Source: Photorhabdus thracensis
GTDB lineage: Bacteria; Pseudomonadota; Gammaproteobacteria; Enterobacterales; Enterobacteriaceae
Length of the DNA: 64,000 bases
NCBI RefSeq assembly: GCF_001010285.1
Contig: NZ_CP011104.1
Coordinates: 2,666,001 to 2,730,000, forward strand
Direction of reading: 5' to 3'
A program made the translations under genes and the position numbers. Under the pieces are notes generated by a model. It was given only the letters and a program-made list of their open reading frames with translations, ran no database searches and had not been told where the DNA came from. Numbering within the stretch: position 1 is the first letter of the stretch; each line of letters starts with the position of its first letter. Below are positions 61,026 through 64,000 of the stretch, piece after piece.

Positions 61026-64000
61026 TTATTCTCCCTTGACGCTGAATATCTCCGCCGGCAACTGGAACCCTTTCAGTTTCAGCAATGCCATCGGCCCCGT
61101 ATCCTGTTCAGTACGTAAAACCCAGCTCAGAGGCACCCCCTCCGGTGTGGTAAACGTCAGACGGTAACGGCTTTTCTCCAGCGCTTTCACTTGCGCCTGC
61201 TCCAGCCAGCGGATTAACCCCCAGTCGCCAGGATAGTCGCCAAACAGCCTCGCCCCGGTGTTCACCCCCGTCCACGTCAGCACCACACCGGGGTTATCTC
61301 TGTCACCCGGCCAGCGTAAACGTTGCCAGCTTTCCATTTGGTTAAAATAACGCAGCGTCTGGCCGTCTATCGTCAGGTCGGTTTCCGCCACATCCCGCTC
61401 CGGTTTCGCCCGCAGTTCAAACCGCAGCCCCTGACCGCCATTCGCAAACACCCCATCCGATAACTGGCTCAGTTGATTAATCGCCGTCAGAAATGCCGGA
61501 TTAAAATGCAATCCCTGGCTGTCTGCGTTATCCGCCACCCAACGTTTCCCTTCTTTATGCAACAGGCCCGCTAACTGACGATGCAAAAACTGCTCTATCC
61601 GCCCGGAATCCGCCTGAATAAACTGCCCCAGCATCGGCAGGGAAGCCTCATCCTCAGCCGCCGCAAACGGGTAACGCCCACTAAAAGCGGCTCGCCAGTC
61701 CGACACCACCGCATCCTGCCACTGCGCATTAAGACTCGCCTGCGCCGGTTGCAGCACTGTCTGCCACGCCTGCGTTAACGGCTGCGCAAACACCGTCTGA
61801 CCAAAACCGCTCCACTCCGCACCGAGACTGGCGGCCATCAAACTGCCATATTCCTGGGTATCGGTCAGGTCAACACTTTTGCCCTGAAATACCGTCTGCG
61901 CCAGCGCCTGCATCTTTTCCTGCGGGTCATCGGTATTGGCAATTTGTTGCAATTTGAGACGCACACGGGTCACTCGCGTCAGGAAGGTTTGCAGGCTGAG
62001 GGCGCTGTCCGTCGTCATCATTCCTTGCGAGCGGCTTTTCCCCATCAACGCCAGCAACGGGCCAAAGGTCTTGTCCATCGGCCCCGGTGGACCGCCCTGC
62101 GGCTCAATCTCCAGAGCATTATTTTTCCGGAACAGGTTTTGCGCTGATTTAACTAACGAATCCGATAAGGCCGGGTCCTGCTGCCCGGTTTCGCCCTGAT
62201 AAGCTAATGTGTTCATCAGCGCAATCAGCGGGGACTGGCGCACATCAGCCATCAGGGTTAACTGGTCGATGGTGTCGGAAAGCGTATGCGCTTTATGCCA
62301 ACGCAAACTGTTGAGGAAGTTCAGCCAGGCGCCCGAAAAATCCGTGAAGTAACGTTCCGTCAGACGTGCCTTTAAGGCCGCCGGTGAAACCCTATCCGAT
62401 ACCGGCTGATGCCCGTCGCTTAAAACCCAGTCAATGTCTTCCCGCCGGGAAGCCGCCACCGCGTCTATCGCTTTCCGGACCTGCCCTTCCCAGGCCTGAC
62501 GGGTAAACATCCCCGGCACGACACCGGTTGCAGTAAATAACTGCCCGGCATCCGTCTCTCCGGTCATCTGTTCCAGCCGCAAATCACCGTAACTGTGGGC
62601 GACCTGCTGCAACACTTTCTGGTAGAGCGTCGCGTCGGCATTGCGCTGCCCCAGCTGATTCAGCAGTATCTGACGCACCTCGCTGACCAGTGGCCTATCC
62701 ACCGGGATTTTCCACTCCGGGTGTTGCGGCAAATTCCGGGCATAAAACGCCAGCAGTGACGCCCCGGTGTTTTGCCATAAGCCATCGGTAACCCCTTCAC
62801 GGTGCGGCCACTCCGCCATCAGTATCCGGCTCATAAAATCCGCATCGGCTTTTTCCGGCTGGGCCATCATCAGATAGGCTTTTAATTGATGGTATGCCCG
62901 TTGACTCAACTTACGGCGCTGTGGGCTGTCAGACGGCAAATTGACCCAGGCAACCAAACGCTGGTGCAAACGCCGGGCGGCCTCGTCACGCATAAGCCGC
63001 GTATTATTGCGCTGATAAACCGGCCACAGGGCCCTAAGCTGCGCCGCGTTCTGATTCAGACCGAAGCGGCTGTACCAGGGAACGCCCTCTTCTGTACGGT
63101 ACAGTAACCGGTCAATCTCCCGTTGCAGGGCATGTTGACTCAGCAGATGGGTCGATAACGGGCGGTGCATATCACTGGCCTGACTGACCCGCTCACGGCT
63201 CAGGGTTATCTGGTGGCGGTTAGCGAAAAATGACGTCACACTGCCCACCCCCCACAGGACCGTCAACACAATCAAGCCCCATTGGGCGCTTTTTTCCCAC
63301 GGGAAACCGACAACTTGCCCCCGGACGCGACGGACATCTTCCCGTATCCCATCCCAACTGGCATCAGCCCACCAGCCATGCTCCGTCATCCCCGGCGGCA
63401 CCGCCAGCGGTAAACTGAACATCACCCCCGCCAGCCATATCGGTTGCCGGGTTAACAGCGGACTCAGATGACGAACCCAGAGCTCCACTCCGCCCGTCAA
63501 CATGTGCTGCGCCAGTCGCAACAAGAAATCATGCCGGTTCTCCGCTAACGCCTGCCCAATTCCTCGAGCGGTCAGTTGCGGCGGCAACTGATTCAGGCAC
63601 TGCTCAAGCACCTGCGGCGTACATTCTTCGGGCAATAAACACCCAATCGTCTGCGTCGGGCGGTCACGCTGCTCCCAGTTGCTGTGCCGCACATTCCACA
63701 CATACACCGGCGCCTGCCAGCCAAGCTGCCGGCCCTGCTTCTGCAACATCCGCAATGCGGTCTCCATCTGAGGCCGCTGGCTGAGTTGCGCCTCCGTCAT
63801 CACCCACACCACGCCATCCAACGGACGACGGCGGCGCAACTTACGCAGAGCTTTCAACTGCACACCATCGGGTTCGGCCTGCGGGCTTCCGCCCCACAGC
63901 AAAACGGTGTCATGGCCTTCCAGCCAGTGTTGAGTCGTTAATCCCGGTGCAATCGCCTCTGCCTGTTCCGGTTCGCCCATCACCAGCAATATGCGCACTT
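61026..64000 (-). CDS. tssM: type VI secretion membrane protein TssM (IcmF), N-terminus outside window
   Basis: At least 990 residues; the gene extends past the right edge. The visible part has the cytoplasmic GTPase-like region with a degenerate nucleotide site (GHDTVLLWGGSPQAEPDG, RRRRPLDGVVWVMTEAQ), a transmembrane helix (WGLIVLTVLWGVGSVTSFFA), and the long periplasmic IcmF-related and C-terminal domains that bind TssJ. TssM with TssL forms the membrane channel. A GTG at 63998-63996 could be mistaken for a start but is probably internal. Confidence 0.92.
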   Translation of the reverse strand, partial: VRILLVMGEPEQAEAIAPGLTTQHWLEGHDTVLLWGGSPQAEPDGVQLKALRKLRRRRPLDGVVWVMTEAQLSQRPQMETALRMLQKQGRQLGWQAPVYVWNVRHSNWEQRDRPTQTIGCLLPEECTPQVLEQCLNQLPPQLTARGIGQALAENRHDFLLRLAQHMLTGGVELWVRHLSPLLTRQPIWLAGVMFSLPLAVPPGMTEHGWWADASWDGIREDVRRVRGQVVGFPWEKSAQWGLIVLTVLWGVGSVTSFFANRHQITLSRERVSQASDMHRPLSTHLLSQHALQREIDRLLYRTEEGVPWYSRFGLNQNAAQLRALWPVYQRNNTRLMRDEAARRLHQRLVAWVNLPSDSPQRRKLSQRAYHQLKAYLMMAQPEKADADFMSRILMAEWPHREGVTDGLWQNTGASLLAFYARNLPQHPEWKIPVDRPLVSEVRQILLNQLGQRNADATLYQKVLQQVAHSYGDLRLEQMTGETDAGQLFTATGVVPGMFTRQAWEGQVRKAIDAVAASRREDIDWVLSDGHQPVSDRVSPAALKARLTERYFTDFSGAWLNFLNSLRWHKAHTLSDTIDQLTLMADVRQSPLIALMNTLAYQGETGQQDPALSDSLVKSAQNLFRKNNALEIEPQGGPPGPMDKTFGPLLALMGKSRSQGMMTTDSALSLQTFLTRVTRVRLKLQQIANTDDPQEKMQALAQTVFQGKSVDLTDTQEYGSLMAASLGAEWSGFGQTVFAQPLTQAWQTVLQPAQASLNAQWQDAVVSDWRAAFSGRYPFAAAEDEASLPMLGQFIQADSGRIEQFLHRQLAGLLHKEGKRWVADNADSQGLHFNPAFLTAINQLSQLSDGVFANGGQGLRFELRAKPERDVAETDLTIDGQTLRYFNQMESWQRLRWPGDRDNPGVVLTWTGVNTGARLFGDYPGDWGLIRWLEQAQVKALEKSRYRLTFTTPEGVPLSWVLRTEQDTGPMALLKLKGFQLPAEIFSVKGE

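Noticed and set aside
63996-63998. GTG as the tssM start
   Set aside because: The frame continues to the window edge, and TssM proteins normally have a further N-terminal membrane region, so the start is probably outside.
1-64000. CRISPR array
   Set aside because: No regularly spaced 25-40 bp repeats with unique spacers were seen; the repeats present are MITEs, IS ends and the iteron block.

Overview
The window looks like a chromosome segment of an enterobacterial (Morganellaceae-type) gammaproteobacterium, most likely Xenorhabdus or Photorhabdus. That is inferred from the mix of enteric kdp genes, an Rpn-type nuclease, dense IS debris, a Rac/lambdoid prophage, and an Rhs/type VI secretion repertoire. 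No species-diagnostic gene is present, so the genus is an inference.

Layout. 1-2241: start of the kdpFABC potassium-pump operon (minus strand). 2.6-9.0 kb: a transposon scrapyard. It holds a group II intron maturase tail fused to an Rpn-family nuclease, an IS5-family element inserted at the stop codon of a cyclase gene, an IS701-family element, an IS5/IS427-type element with a -1 frameshift, a 123-bp MITE and the 3' end of a group II intron. 9.05-33.0 kb: a Rac-like lambdoid prophage beginning at a 3' fragment of ssrA (tmRNA). It has an integrase remnant and excisionase, a leftward early operon with a RecE-N/Rad52-like recombination protein, divergent CI and Cro/YdaT genes, O/DnaC/DnaB-like replication genes, accessory modules, antiterminator Q with a putative pR'-tR', a lysis cassette and terminase. 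Insertions broke a small early gene, dnaB and Q. The large terminase subunit is cut off where a second island begins, so no structural genes remain. 33.0-39.6 kb: a GC-rich integrative element with an integrase carrying two N-terminal SAM-like domains, a CHC2/TOPRIM primase-helicase, iteron-like repeats, an XRE regulator and symE.

39.6-44.7 kb: a type VI effector module (minus strand) of Eag/DUF1795 chaperone, prePAAR-PAAR-Rhs toxin and a helical-repeat immunity candidate. 45.2-48.4 kb: an apparently intact TnpB with its putative omega-RNA end, an ECF sigma-factor relic, a secreted GDPD-fold protein that has lost metal ligands, and an IS605 scar. 48.4-56.4 kb: a complete Nit1C cluster (seven genes) with a divergent sigma-54 activator and a near-consensus -24/-12 promoter. 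In other bacteria this cluster has been tied to cyanide or nitrogen-starvation metabolism. 56.7 kb: a lone methyltransferase. 57.6-64 kb: the tssM-tssF-tssG-tssJ part of a type VI secretion operon, running off the end of the window.

Three 123-bp MITEs share their 13-bp termini and YTAR target duplications with the resident IS701 element, which is probably their mobiliser. Several pre-insertion gene sequences can be rebuilt exactly by removing the inserts.
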